A stretch of 32,529 nucleotides of DNA. Source: Planctomycetota bacterium. GTDB taxonomy: Bacteria > Planctomycetota > Planctomycetia > Pirellulales > UBA1268. Each line of letters starts with the position of its first letter. The first letter of the stretch is position 1. The notes under the pieces were generated by a model. It saw only the letters and a list, made by a program, of their open reading frames with translations, did no database searches and was not told the DNA's origin. The DNA lies in contig QWQJ01000002.1 in the NCBI GenBank assembly GCA_003670865.1, forward strand, positions 1 to 32,529, given 5' to 3'. The position numbers were made by a program, and so were the translations under genes. This document shows, piece after piece, positions 1 through 9,739 of this stretch.

Positions 1-1
1 C

Positions 2-133
2 CTCTACGAAATTCTCCAGGTGCTGAGTCTCACCCTATTCGAGAAAACGCCTCTTTTTCAGGCACTTCAGGCCGAAATCGACGCATCTAAGCAAGACGCG
101 GATCGTAACCAATGGAAATTGTTCGAATCATAA
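2..133 (+). pseudogene. IS4-type transposase, C-terminal end only (cut by window edge)
   Basis: An open frame enters from the left edge and ends at TAA 131-133, giving 43 residues. The segment LTLFEKTPLFQALQ and the terminal NQWKLFES resemble the C-terminus of IS4-type transposases with the N-terminal DUF4372 domain, which typically end in a Gln-Leu-x-Leu-Phe-like tail. The catalytic DDE region would lie outside the window, so whether the element is intact cannot be judged. It is in the same orientation as the exosortase cluster that follows. The family call rests on recalled C-terminal pattern only. 'Pseudogene' here means partial in view, not proven broken. Confidence 0.55.
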
Positions 134-146
134 CCGGACAGCAGTG
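131..146. repeat. Possible right terminal repeat of the IS element
   Basis: Directly at and after the transposase stop lies TAACCGGACAGCAGTG. A short distance between transposase stop and element end is usual for IS4-type elements, and this motif is a plausible terminal inverted repeat. The left end is outside the window, so pairing and a target-site duplication cannot be tested. Confidence 0.3.
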
Positions 147-353
147 TAAAACTACATAAAATATTTTAGTTTGTGGTGTATAGTGATAAGGGCAAGGGAA
201 CCGCCTCAAGACTTGAGTGAATTAGCCGTGAAACCGATTGTCCAGTCAATTATCTCTCCTGGATCAGGCAGATCGCCCGGGAATAACGCTCTTTCTGAAC
301 AGCGTTCTGCTCATCCTCATACACGCACGACGGACGGTCATTTCCCGGATGAC

Positions 354-1292
354 ATGGGGCTCTTGGATGGTTGCCGCAACAGACTCATGCGATTTGTGCA
401 AGAGATGCAATCGCCTGACCAGCGAACTCCATGGATTGTGATTGCATCGCTCGTGTCAATGCTTATCTATAGCTATTGGCCCGGACTCCTCAACGCTCAA
501 TCAAGCTGGAACAATCCGCAATACTCTCATGGCTGGATTGTACCCCTCTTTTCACTCGCACTTCTCTTTTGGTGGCGTAAGCCAATCGATACCGTGGAAA
601 CATCGGCAAGACTAGCTGGTGTGGGAATCCTGCTCGGTAGTTTTGCACTCCGCTTGCTAATGGCTCGCTACCGAATTGTCACCATTGATATGTACACATT
701 TGTGCCTTCGCTGGTAGGAGTTTTTCTCTTGGCGGGCGGATGGGGCATGTTTCGATGGTCATGGGCTCCTATCTGCTTTCTTATTTTTATGTACCCACTT
801 CCCGACGAGGCAACTCGCTACCTGCTTGGCCCCATGCAGACGCTGGCCACAATCGTGAGCACGTATGCGCTTCAGACCATTGGGCTGGATGCTTATCGGG
901 AGGGAAATCAAATCGTTTTGGGAGAAATGCACCTTGGTGTGGTGGACGCCTGCAGCGGGCTGCGAATGTTGACTATTTTCATTGCCCTTTCTGTCGGCAT
1001 CGTTCTCGTCGGCAACCGCGAGTGGTGGGAGAACCTTGTCATAGTCTTGAGCGCGATCCCCATTGCGTTGATTGTCAACTCCATCCGCATCACCGTCACC
1101 GGCCTGCTTTACCAAGTGGCCAGTTCAGAAATCGCCGAGATGGTTTTTCATGATTTAGCTGGGTGGGTCATGATGCCGATGGCCCTGGGAATGCTTTTTT
1201 TAGAGCAGTATCTTTTGATGCACCTGTTCATCCCGGAAGATCAAGGTGTGCAAGCACTTACGGTAAGGAACAAAAGCGGTGCCGCTCGCTAG
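354..1292 (+). CDS. Exosortase (transpeptidase-like membrane protease), planctomycete type
   Basis: Polytopic membrane protein of the exosortase/archaeosortase family, which cleaves and re-anchors secreted proteins carrying a C-terminal sorting signal. Numbered from ATG 354 (312 aa), about eight to nine hydrophobic segments are seen. The family pattern YSHGW-P follows the first of them. The catalytic triad is complete: Cys200 in VVDACSGLR, Arg245 in NSIRI, His266 in FHDLAGW. The frame is open back to 171, but those 61 residues are polar, unlike the family and look non-coding. ATG 354 or ATG 387 is the likelier start; neither has a clear Shine-Dalgarno. The neighbours (BY-kinase, EpsI-like, GDP-fucose genes) match the known pairing of exosortases with exopolysaccharide loci. 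It may be the planctomycete subtype called XrtU, which I cannot confirm without a profile search. No recognisable substrate protein is encoded in this window. Confidence 0.9.
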   Translation: MGLLDGCRNRLMRFVQEMQSPDQRTPWIVIASLVSMLIYSYWPGLLNAQSSWNNPQYSHGWIVPLFSLALLFWWRKPIDTVETSARLAGVGILLGSFALRLLMARYRIVTIDMYTFVPSLVGVFLLAGGWGMFRWSWAPICFLIFMYPLPDEATRYLLGPMQTLATIVSTYALQTIGLDAYREGNQIVLGEMHLGVVDACSGLRMLTIFIALSVGIVLVGNREWWENLVIVLSAIPIALIVNSIRITVTGLLYQVASSEIAEMVFHDLAGWVMMPMALGMLFLEQYLLMHLFIPEDQGVQALTVRNKSGAAR

Positions 1293-1481
1293 AATCGTTT
1301 CAATCGGCCCCGCCAACGCCCCCGTGATAGCAGAGAACTCGGGAATCATGAAAAACTACTGACGAAGCTCAATAAATAGGGTAAAATTCGGCTGAATCCG
1401 GCGGCTTTCGACCAACTCTTTTTCTCAAACCACCTTTGGCTGACCAACACTGACTCAGTTCATTACATTCGATTGTTTTCC

Positions 1482-3725
1482 ATGAATAGCAGTCCAAACC
1501 CAAACACCGACGCAAATGCTGCCAGTGCCTCGTTTGAGACGCCACACAACGCCCTGAGCGTCCGTCATTCTGGGGTTCTTCAAAGCCCGCAACCGCAACT
1601 GCTGCCGCCCTCGTACACAGAAGACCGGGATTCGCTTGCCGGGGGAATTGATTACCGACGGGCGTGGCATGCTTTTCGCCGCCGCTGGCTGCCTGCTGTT
1701 GTCCTCGGGATGACCTTGGCAGTCTTAGCAGCCGTTGGTGCTTGGTTTTTTCTGCCTAAGGGATATGAGGCTGTTGCGTGGCTACGAGTGCGCGACAAGT
1801 CTGGAATGCTCAGCGGTGGAGGCCGTGATGCGGCAGAATACGAGGCCTATCGAAAAACTCAGGTGCAGTTGATCAAAAGCCCTTTTGTTTTGACAGCGGC
1901 CTTGCGGCGGCCAAGCATCAGTGACCTAGGCATGCTGAGAGATGAAATCGATCCGGTGAGTTGGCTTGCTCGCAATGTTCAAGTCACTGCTCCTATGGAA
2001 TCGGAGGTTGTCCAGGTGCGGCTGCGAGGTGAAAACGCTACTGATGTAACCAAAATTACAAATGCCGTGACGGCTGCCTACTTAGAGGACATTGTCAACA
2101 AGGATCGCGCTGAACGACTGGCACGACGCAGTGCACTGGAAAAAAAATATAAGGAAAACATGGTCGAAATGCGGTCCCGCCGCGAGACATTTAACGCACT
2201 CGCACGCACCTTGGGTGCGAGAGATAGCTCTGAGGTGGCGACACAACGCAGCCTCTTGCTCGACCACCTCGGCTCACTGCGATCCCAGATCACCCAGTCG
2301 CAGCGGGATCTTGTTGCCATTGATTCTGAACTGGCCGTCCTCGATGCCAAGGCTCGTGGCGATATATCCGAAGAAGAATCTGTGCCCGAGGAAATCGTTG
2401 CTGCCATGCTGGCCAGAGATCCGCAAATAATTGAAATGAAAGCTCGGCTTTCCGGGCTCGAGGAAGCCATTGCGTACCAATCACAGCGCAGTGCCAGAGG
2501 TGACAACGAACCAGCCGTCAAACGCATGCGAATCCAGCAAGAGGATGCTATCCGCCGGATTCAATCGCGTAGTCTGGAATTACGCCCGCAGATCATGTCG
2601 CAGCTAAGCTTGGAAGGCGTAGGCCGACGGCCGGGGCAGACGTTGGAGAGCCCGCTGGTGCTTAAAATGCGAAGAAACATGCTCGCCAATTCCCTCCAAG
2701 ACGCCTCTAAAGATTTTGAGAAAATTGCCAAGGAAGCAACTGAACTCGGTCAGGCCAATGCTGATCTTGAGGCTCGCAAGGGGGAAATCGAGCAATTGCA
2801 GCGTGTCACTGACCAGATTGGTATGCAGCTAGAAAGTACAGCGATTGATTTAACGATGCCCAATCGTGTTACTTTGATCGAAGAAGCGAGTGTTCCCGAA
2901 GGCAATGATCGATTATTCCGCACAGTGCTGGCGTTGATGGCCGGTTGCGTCGGCCTAGTTTTGGGTGGTGGAACGCCTGTTTTGTTTGAGTACATCCGCG
3001 ATCGCTTGAGCACAGGCGAAGAAGTCTCACAACGCATCGGCGTGCGAATGATTGGCACGCTGCCATGGAGCAGACTTTCCAAGCAGGCCAACGAAGGACT
3101 GATGGCTGAATGCGTGGATGGCATTCGCACGCTGATCATTCAAGCCGGCCGCGAAGCACCTCGAGTTATTCTTGTCACCAGTGCGGTGGAGCATGAGGGC
3201 AAGACCACGCTGGCATCACAACTTGCTGCGAGTTTAGCCCGTTCGAATAAGCGTACTCTTCTCCTTGACGGAGATCTCCGTCATCCCAATGTGCACATTG
3301 CTCTTGAACTTGATCTGGGCAAAGGCTTACCAGAACTTTTGCGCGGCGAAATCAGTAGCGACGAAGCGATCCAGCCGACAGGTATCGAAGGATTATTTGC
3401 TGTGACTGGTGGAGCGTGCGACTATGCAGCAGTGACAGCCCTCTCTCGGCCTGAAGCCGCCAATATCATCAAGCATTTTCGAGATTCATTTGACCATGTT
3501 GTCATCGACGCTGGTCCGGTACTCGCTTTCTCTGACTCGCTCCTTTTGGGTCAACAAAGCGATGTCGCCATAGTCGCTACCATGCGAGATTCCAGTCGCG
3601 TGCCGTTGGTGATTTCCGCAGTTGAAAAATTGCGGTCGGTGGGCATTCGAGTCTTGGGGGCGGTCGTCAATGGTGTGTCCGATTCAACACCCCGCCGCAT
3701 GTATGCTTCGCCACTGCCCCGATAG
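1482..3725 (+). CDS. Wzz/GNVR chain-length determinant fused to BY-kinase-like ATPase
   Basis: Inner-membrane polysaccharide co-polymerase that would set chain length and gate export of exopolysaccharide. From ATG 1482 (747 aa; an in-frame TTG lies 9 bases upstream) the order is: cytoplasmic Pro/Gln-rich tail of about 60 residues, first membrane helix (WLPAVVLGMTLAVLAAVGAW), a periplasmic Wzz domain with long charged helical stretches at about 200-460, second membrane helix ending near residue 500, then a cytoplasmic P-loop domain. The ATPase has a Walker A in SAVEHEGKTT (Lys574), Walker A' in LLLDGDLRHP (Asp596) and Walker B in VVIDAGPV (Asp676). The usual Walker B 'DxPP' reads DAGP here. 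The C-terminal Tyr-rich tail on which BY-kinases autophosphorylate is absent; one Tyr lies in the last ten residues. It may thus be an ATPase-only co-polymerase. It follows the exosortase by 189 bases with no recognised promoter. Confidence 0.88.
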   Translation: MNSSPNPNTDANAASASFETPHNALSVRHSGVLQSPQPQLLPPSYTEDRDSLAGGIDYRRAWHAFRRRWLPAVVLGMTLAVLAAVGAWFFLPKGYEAVAWLRVRDKSGMLSGGGRDAAEYEAYRKTQVQLIKSPFVLTAALRRPSISDLGMLRDEIDPVSWLARNVQVTAPMESEVVQVRLRGENATDVTKITNAVTAAYLEDIVNKDRAERLARRSALEKKYKENMVEMRSRRETFNALARTLGARDSSEVATQRSLLLDHLGSLRSQITQSQRDLVAIDSELAVLDAKARGDISEEESVPEEIVAAMLARDPQIIEMKARLSGLEEAIAYQSQRSARGDNEPAVKRMRIQQEDAIRRIQSRSLELRPQIMSQLSLEGVGRRPGQTLESPLVLKMRRNMLANSLQDASKDFEKIAKEATELGQANADLEARKGEIEQLQRVTDQIGMQLESTAIDLTMPNRVTLIEEASVPEGNDRLFRTVLALMAGCVGLVLGGGTPVLFEYIRDRLSTGEEVSQRIGVRMIGTLPWSRLSKQANEGLMAECVDGIRTLIIQAGREAPRVILVTSAVEHEGKTTLASQLAASLARSNKRTLLLDGDLRHPNVHIALELDLGKGLPELLRGEISSDEAIQPTGIEGLFAVTGGACDYAAVTALSRPEAANIIKHFRDSFDHVVIDAGPVLAFSDSLLLGQQSDVAIVATMRDSSRVPLVISAVEKLRSVGIRVLGAVVNGVSDSTPRRMYASPLPR

Positions 3726-3784
3726 CGACTCCGACTCCAGCGGATATTGCGCCTCCAAAAACATTTGAGTATTCTCCCGTTACC

Positions 3785-5607
<1,823 letters not shown>

Positions 5608-5621
5608 GTCCAGAAAACCTT

Positions 5622-6575
5622 ATGACCGATCTTTCTGGAAAGCGCATTGTCGTTACGGGTGGGGCGGGGTTCTTGGGGCGTGTTGTCTGCCGGTTGCTTC
5701 TAGCGCGGGGCGTGTCAGTTACAAATCTTTTCGTACCGCGACAACGCGAGTTTGATTTGACTCTCGAAGCCGATGTCGAACGAATGTACGACATTGCACG
5801 ACCCGATATTGTGATCCACTTGGCAGCGGAGGTCGGTGGGATCGGAGCCAATATGGCGCAACCAGGCCGCTTCTTTTTTGCCAACATGGCAATGGGACTG
5901 CACTTAATTGAGCACGCCCGGCGACGCAGCTTGGAGAAGTTTATCCACACCGGAACCGTGTGTGCCTATCCCAAGCACTGTCCCGTACCCTTTCAGGAGG
6001 AGGCTCTTTGGAATGGGTATCCGGAGGAAACCAATGCTCCTTATGGCGTAGCCAAGAAAGCACTTTTTGTCATGCTTGACGGCTATCGCCGACAGTATGG
6101 ACTCAAAAGTGCGGTGGTGGTGCCGGTGAACCTTTACGGTCCCGGCGACAACTTTAACCCCGAATCCAGCCATGTGATTCCCGCACTCATTCGTAAATGT
6201 GTAGAGGCGTCGCTCGCCGGTGCAACTGAAGTTGTCTGCTGGGGCACAGGCAAAGCCACTCGAGAGTTTCTGTATGTCGATGATGCGGCAGAAGCGATTG
6301 TGCGCGCAAGCGAAATCATGGAGGAACCGCTGCCAATAAATCTTGGCGGAGGTGTGGAGATTTCAATCCGTGATCTGATGGTTAAAATAGCCCTAGCCTG
6401 CGACTACTCCGGCCACATTGTCTGGGACGCATCGAAGCCCGATGGACAACCGCGTCGCTCACTCGACATCACTCGCGCGCGTGCGCTCTTGGGATGGGAG
6501 CCGCAGCAAAACTTTGAAACCGGTCTGGCCCGCACCGTGAAGTGGTGGCTCGAGCACGTGCGCGAGTCACGCTAA
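5622..6575 (+). CDS. fcl: GDP-L-fucose synthase (epimerase/reductase)
   Basis: Converts GDP-4-keto-6-deoxymannose to GDP-L-fucose by 3,5-epimerisation and NADPH-dependent 4-reduction. The 317-residue protein matches family length. Visible motifs are the nucleotide-binding GGAGFLG (residues 13-19), EVGGIGANMAQPGRF near residue 70, Cys114 in GTVCAYP (the epimerase Cys; Cys109 in E. coli), and Tyr141 and Lys145 in YGVAKK at the same 27-residue spacing from Cys as in E. coli. The Ser equivalent to E. coli Ser107 is Thr112. VNLYGPGDNFNPESSH is also diagnostic. ATG 5622 follows gmd by 14 bases. It is the last gene of the polysaccharide run; the helicase gene converges on it. Confidence 0.95.
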   Translation: MTDLSGKRIVVTGGAGFLGRVVCRLLLARGVSVTNLFVPRQREFDLTLEADVERMYDIARPDIVIHLAAEVGGIGANMAQPGRFFFANMAMGLHLIEHARRRSLEKFIHTGTVCAYPKHCPVPFQEEALWNGYPEETNAPYGVAKKALFVMLDGYRRQYGLKSAVVVPVNLYGPGDNFNPESSHVIPALIRKCVEASLAGATEVVCWGTGKATREFLYVDDAAEAIVRASEIMEEPLPINLGGGVEISIRDLMVKIALACDYSGHIVWDASKPDGQPRRSLDITRARALLGWEPQQNFETGLARTVKWWLEHVRESR

Positions 6576-6592
6576 TTTCCCTCGTCATTCAG

Positions 6593-6642
6593 CCGGAACT
6601 CACCGTTCTTCCGGACGCTTTGGGAAGATGGCTCCTTTTTTT
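6593..6642 (+). terminator. Candidate terminator after GDP-fucose synthase
   Basis: Eighteen bases after the stop codon, CCGGAA (6593-6598) pairs with TTCCGG (6609-6614) across a 10-base loop. A run of seven T lies at 6636-6642, about 21 bases beyond the stem, which is farther than in a textbook intrinsic terminator. It sits between two convergent genes, where a terminator is expected. Confidence 0.35.
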
Positions 6643-6711
6643 GCCCTGTGCGTTTCTGTTTGCACCGCTGCAATCGGCTACTCTTTCCGCCGTTGCCGCG
6701 AGTCATCCATG

Positions 6712-9171
6712 CTAGGACACTGGCTCAATCGCGCCGTGTCCTAGAATAAATTTGCGACTGCTAGCTGGGTTGTCAAAGATCACTGTGCCGATGCAACGCG
6801 GGCCCGTGCCACTGAGCCCCGCAATGATTCCTTCACCGTATTCGACGTGACGCACTCGCTGTCCCATCTCGAAAGAACGCTTGGGCACAACGCCCCCCCC
6901 TGGGCGACGGCTGAGCTGGGCTGCTGTTTCGAAGTTGGCTGCTGGGGATTGCTGAATCCGCTGACTGGGCGCTATCAGCGTTTCTTCTGCACCCTCTTCG
7001 AGTTCCAGTACGAGTCCATCCGGCCGTAGCACGTTTTTCTCGCCGCCTTTTTTTTGCTTTTGATAGCCGTCGTGGTCTTCGTTCTGATCCGCCCGCTGGA
7101 AGTAATCAGCGGCGTCACCATCTAGATCAAAGCCGCTCGGCAGTCGCCCCGAGGCTGGTAATTCCATCCCTACAGTGACCGTTTCCGAACCAGTCATCTC
7201 GGAAAGAAAGAGACTCGGAGCAGATATCCTTCTCACGCCGCGGTAATCTCGCATACGGGCACAGCTGGCATGCACCGCCTGTTTACCACGGGTGATGCCC
7301 ACAAAAACAAGTCGCCGCTCCTCCTCCATCTGCTCCGGCTGCCCCACGCTGCGTTCGTGCGGCAGGATGCCGTCCTCCATTGCCAACAAATAGACAACCG
7401 AAAATTCAAGGCCTTTTGCTGCGTGAAATGTCATCAGGGAGACTCGTTCGCTTAAGGCGTCCCAGGCGTCGGTATCGGCAACCAGCGCCGTCGTTTCGAG
7501 AAATGCTCCCAGTGCGTCCTCGCTTGCTCCTGAGCCAGGCAGGCCGGGCGTGAATGTGTTGTCTAGTTGCCTAGCGGCCGTGATGAGTTCCTCCACATTG
7601 GCCAGTCGGTCTTCGCCATTTTCGTCTTCATCGCCGGACAGCATCTTTCGGTAACCAGTTTTTTCGAGAACCGCTTCTAAGAGCGTCGCCACCCGAGCCA
7701 GAGGACCCGTTGCTGTTTCCCCAAGAAGAGCGTGAAGTCTGGCAAAACCCACCAGTGATGCGGCAGCCCGTTTGGAAACGCCAGGAATGCGTGTTGCTTG
7801 CGCCGCAGCTTCCAGCCTGGTGAGCTTGTGATCGTGGGCCCACGAACCCAGAGTGTCGAGCGACTGCTTGCCAATACCACGGGGAGGTACATTCACGACT
7901 CGCAGCATTGCTTCGTCGTCCTGCGGATTTTTAAGGAGCCGTAACCAAGCGACGATGTCGCGAATCTCGCGACGCTTAAAAAACTCTAGGCCCCGGACGA
8001 GTTGATAGGGCACGCCACGACTGCGGAGCGATACTTCGAGAACTCGAGAGAGGGCGTTGGTGCGAAAGAGGATTGCAAAATCACAGGGGCTGCGTTTTCC
8101 ACTGGCGATTGCCCGAGCGATTTCATCGGCAATGCGATTCGCTTCATCGTGACTCGTTGTGTCGAGCACAATGCGGACACGGTCTCCGGGAGCGGCCGCC
8201 GTGATCAGCCGCTTAGGCTTGCGATGAGAATTGTGCGCAATCAGACGATCGGCCGTGCCGAGAATATTGGCTGTGCTGCGGTAGTTGTGTTCCAGCGTGA
8301 CAACCTTGGCAGTAGGGTAGTCGCGTTCAAACTCCAGTATGTTGCGAATGCTTGCACCGCGCCACCCGTAGATGGACTGATCGGGATCGCCCGTCACAGC
8401 TAGATTGGGGTGATCGATCGAAAGGCCACGCACAATGCAATATTGCACGGCATTGGTGTCTTGATACTCGTCCACCAGAATCCAGCGGTGTCGCGCGTCG
8501 AGCATCGCCCGGAGATCGGGTTGTTCGGTGAGCAGATGGGCAATGTGAACAAGCAGGTCATCAAAGTCGACAGAATTGGTTTCCAGCAGCATCCGCTGGT
8601 AGGCAGGCCAAAGGCGTTGCGCCACCTCATCGGCAGGCCACCCCCAGCGGGGCACGAAGGATTCAGGGGTTAAAAAATCGTTTTTGGCACGACTGATCAC
8701 GCTGGCCAGCCGATCAATCGGCGTGTGGGTGAGCGAGAGACCGATCTGCTTGGCTGCTCGCTTCATCAGTGCGCGAGAGTCATCAGAATCCAGAATCGAA
8801 TAGTCGCTCGAGAGCCCAACCAGCCGGGCATACTGCCGGAGCAGGCGCGCGGAAAAGCGGTGAAATGTGCTCATTTCGACCGGCTGTGTACCGACGAGTT
8901 CTCCCACGCGGCGGCGCATCTCGTCGGCAGCCTTATTCGTGAAGGAAAGCGCGACAATCTGGGTTGCCGGCACTCCTTGGGCAATCAAATGGGCAATTCG
9001 GTAGGCGACTACGCGGGTTTTCCCACTCCCTGGGCCTGCTAGCACCAGCAGCGGGCCTTCAACATGACTCGCCGCAAGTCGCTGTGCTTCGTTCAGCGAG
9101 TCCAAAGAGAGTGCTAGCACTTCATTTCTACCGATGGAAAAGAGTTTGTGACGTTGGAAAACAGCTCGCAT
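6712..9171 (-). CDS. pcrA: UvrD/PcrA-type superfamily 1 DNA helicase
   Basis: ATP-dependent 3'-5' helicase of the UvrD/PcrA/Rep group, acting in repair and in clearing replication blocks. All helicase motifs are present: Walker A AGPGSGKT (Lys51 from ATG 9171), motif II VDEYQDTN, motif III GDPDQSIYGWRGA, motif IV HNYRST, motif V with FHAAKGLEF, and motif VI EEERRLVFVGITRGK. The final 50 residues (GQRVRHVEYGEGII onward) match the C-terminal Tudor-like domain of PcrA/UvrD that contacts RNA polymerase. The frame also opens at GTG 9204 (830 aa); neither start has a good Shine-Dalgarno. ATG 9171 (819 aa) is chosen as the shorter, more typical N-terminus. PcrA versus another UvrD paralogue cannot be decided here. 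It diverges from the alpha-CTD gene. Confidence 0.93.
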   Translation of the reverse strand: MRAVFQRHKLFSIGRNEVLALSLDSLNEAQRLAASHVEGPLLVLAGPGSGKTRVVAYRIAHLIAQGVPATQIVALSFTNKAADEMRRRVGELVGTQPVEMSTFHRFSARLLRQYARLVGLSSDYSILDSDDSRALMKRAAKQIGLSLTHTPIDRLASVISRAKNDFLTPESFVPRWGWPADEVAQRLWPAYQRMLLETNSVDFDDLLVHIAHLLTEQPDLRAMLDARHRWILVDEYQDTNAVQYCIVRGLSIDHPNLAVTGDPDQSIYGWRGASIRNILEFERDYPTAKVVTLEHNYRSTANILGTADRLIAHNSHRKPKRLITAAAPGDRVRIVLDTTSHDEANRIADEIARAIASGKRSPCDFAILFRTNALSRVLEVSLRSRGVPYQLVRGLEFFKRREIRDIVAWLRLLKNPQDDEAMLRVVNVPPRGIGKQSLDTLGSWAHDHKLTRLEAAAQATRIPGVSKRAAASLVGFARLHALLGETATGPLARVATLLEAVLEKTGYRKMLSGDEDENGEDRLANVEELITAARQLDNTFTPGLPGSGASEDALGAFLETTALVADTDAWDALSERVSLMTFHAAKGLEFSVVYLLAMEDGILPHERSVGQPEQMEEERRLVFVGITRGKQAVHASCARMRDYRGVRRISAPSLFLSEMTGSETVTVGMELPASGRLPSGFDLDGDAADYFQRADQNEDHDGYQKQKKGGEKNVLRPDGLVLELEEGAEETLIAPSQRIQQSPAANFETAAQLSRRPGGGVVPKRSFEMGQRVRHVEYGEGIIAGLSGTGPRCIGTVIFDNPASSRKFILGHGAIEPVS

Positions 9172-9239
9172 CCGCGGGGGCTCAATAAAAATCTTGCCTG
9201 GCACACAAGAGGATGGGTAGTCGAATTGGAACTGTTTCG

Positions 9240-9245
9240 ATTATA
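9240..9245 (-). promoter_or_regulatory. Possible -10 element for the helicase gene
   Basis: On the minus strand a perfect TATAAT lies 36 bases before GTG 9204 and about 70 before ATG 9171, inside the divergent spacer. No convincing -35 hexamer is found at 16-18 bases, so the call is weak. Confidence 0.28.
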
Positions 9246-9311
9246 TTCGTCTTTGGTCAGGATCGGGCATGGTAGCCCGACAGTTGCCGAAAATCCGCTT
9301 TCACTTGCACG

Positions 9312-9317
9312 GGAGGG
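9312..9317 (+). promoter_or_regulatory. Strong ribosome binding site deciding the alpha-CTD start
   Basis: GGAGGG lies five bases before ATG 9323. This strong site argues against the upstream in-frame start at 9269, which has no such signal. Confidence 0.7.
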
Positions 9318-9322
9318 ACCCC

Positions 9323-9646
9323 ATGCCCCGAATTCCATTCAAGAATCTTACGCAGTCCGACGAAATGGCCGAAAAGCTAGAAATGAGCACGGCTGAAATT
9401 GGACTCTCTGTTCGCACGACTAATTGTCTTGAGGAAAAGGGAATCTTCACGGTTCACGATCTTCTTAATTGCACGCGAGCAGATTTACTCTCTATTTCAA
9501 ACTTTGGTGAAAAAACGCTCGAAGAGGTTTATCGGTCGCTTGAGAAAATTGGCTTCTATCGCGCAGCCCACACCTCCGGACCAAAATCGTCGCACATCGC
9601 TAATCCGGATTCGACAAAACAACGGGAAACCGTTGGGCAGATATAA
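9323..9646 (+). CDS. Stand-alone RNA polymerase alpha C-terminal-domain protein
   Basis: 107-residue protein consisting almost wholly of an alpha-CTD fold (residues about 25-80), with no alpha N-terminal domain for assembly into polymerase. Aligned by eye to E. coli RpoA, every residue of the DNA-contact ('265') determinant is kept or conservatively changed: Arg31 (R265), Asn34 (N268), Cys35 (C269), Gly62 (G296), Lys64 (K298), Thr65 (S299), Glu68 (E302), with exact spacing. UP-element-like or minor-groove binding is therefore plausible. The tail after residue 82 is polar and probably disordered. The cognate rpoA should lie in the ribosomal-protein alpha operon elsewhere, so this is an additional copy of the domain. 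Role unknown; it could be a small transcription factor or nucleoid-type protein. ATG 9323 is set by the GGAGGG site. Confidence 0.85.
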   Translation: MPRIPFKNLTQSDEMAEKLEMSTAEIGLSVRTTNCLEEKGIFTVHDLLNCTRADLLSISNFGEKTLEEVYRSLEKIGFYRAAHTSGPKSSHIANPDSTKQRETVGQI

Positions 9647-9665
9647 GCTGGTTACAAGTCGACTA

Positions 9666-9707
9666 TTCTGCGGCTGGCCGTTTGCCACCAAAGCGGCTGC
9701 CGCAGAA
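9666..9707. terminator. Long hairpin between alpha-CTD gene and the DUF3592 cassette
   Basis: TTCTGCGGC (9666-9674) pairs perfectly with GCCGCAGAA (9699-9707). An inner stem continues (GCCG-TTTG with CAAA-G-CGGC, one bulge) to a CCAC loop. About 18 pairs form in 42 bases. No T-run follows on either strand, so it may be a terminator lacking a U-tract, an RNA-processing site or a repeat unit. It starts 19 bases after the alpha-CTD stop. Confidence 0.6.
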
Positions 9708-9727
9708 ACACTGTGGCAGGTGGCCAA

Positions 9728-9732
9728 GGGAG
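9728..9732 (+). promoter_or_regulatory. Ribosome binding site deciding the DUF3592 gene start
   Basis: GGGAG lies seven bases before GTG 9740. The frame also opens at GTG 9713, but that codon is almost touching the hairpin and lacks a site, so 9740 is preferred. Confidence 0.55.
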
Positions 9733-9739
9733 ACAGATT

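Noticed and set aside
171-353. N-terminal extension of the exosortase frame (61 residues).
   Set aside because: Polar, low-similarity sequence with no hydrophobic or family pattern and no ribosome site at 171. A start at 354 or 387 fits the exosortase N-terminus better.
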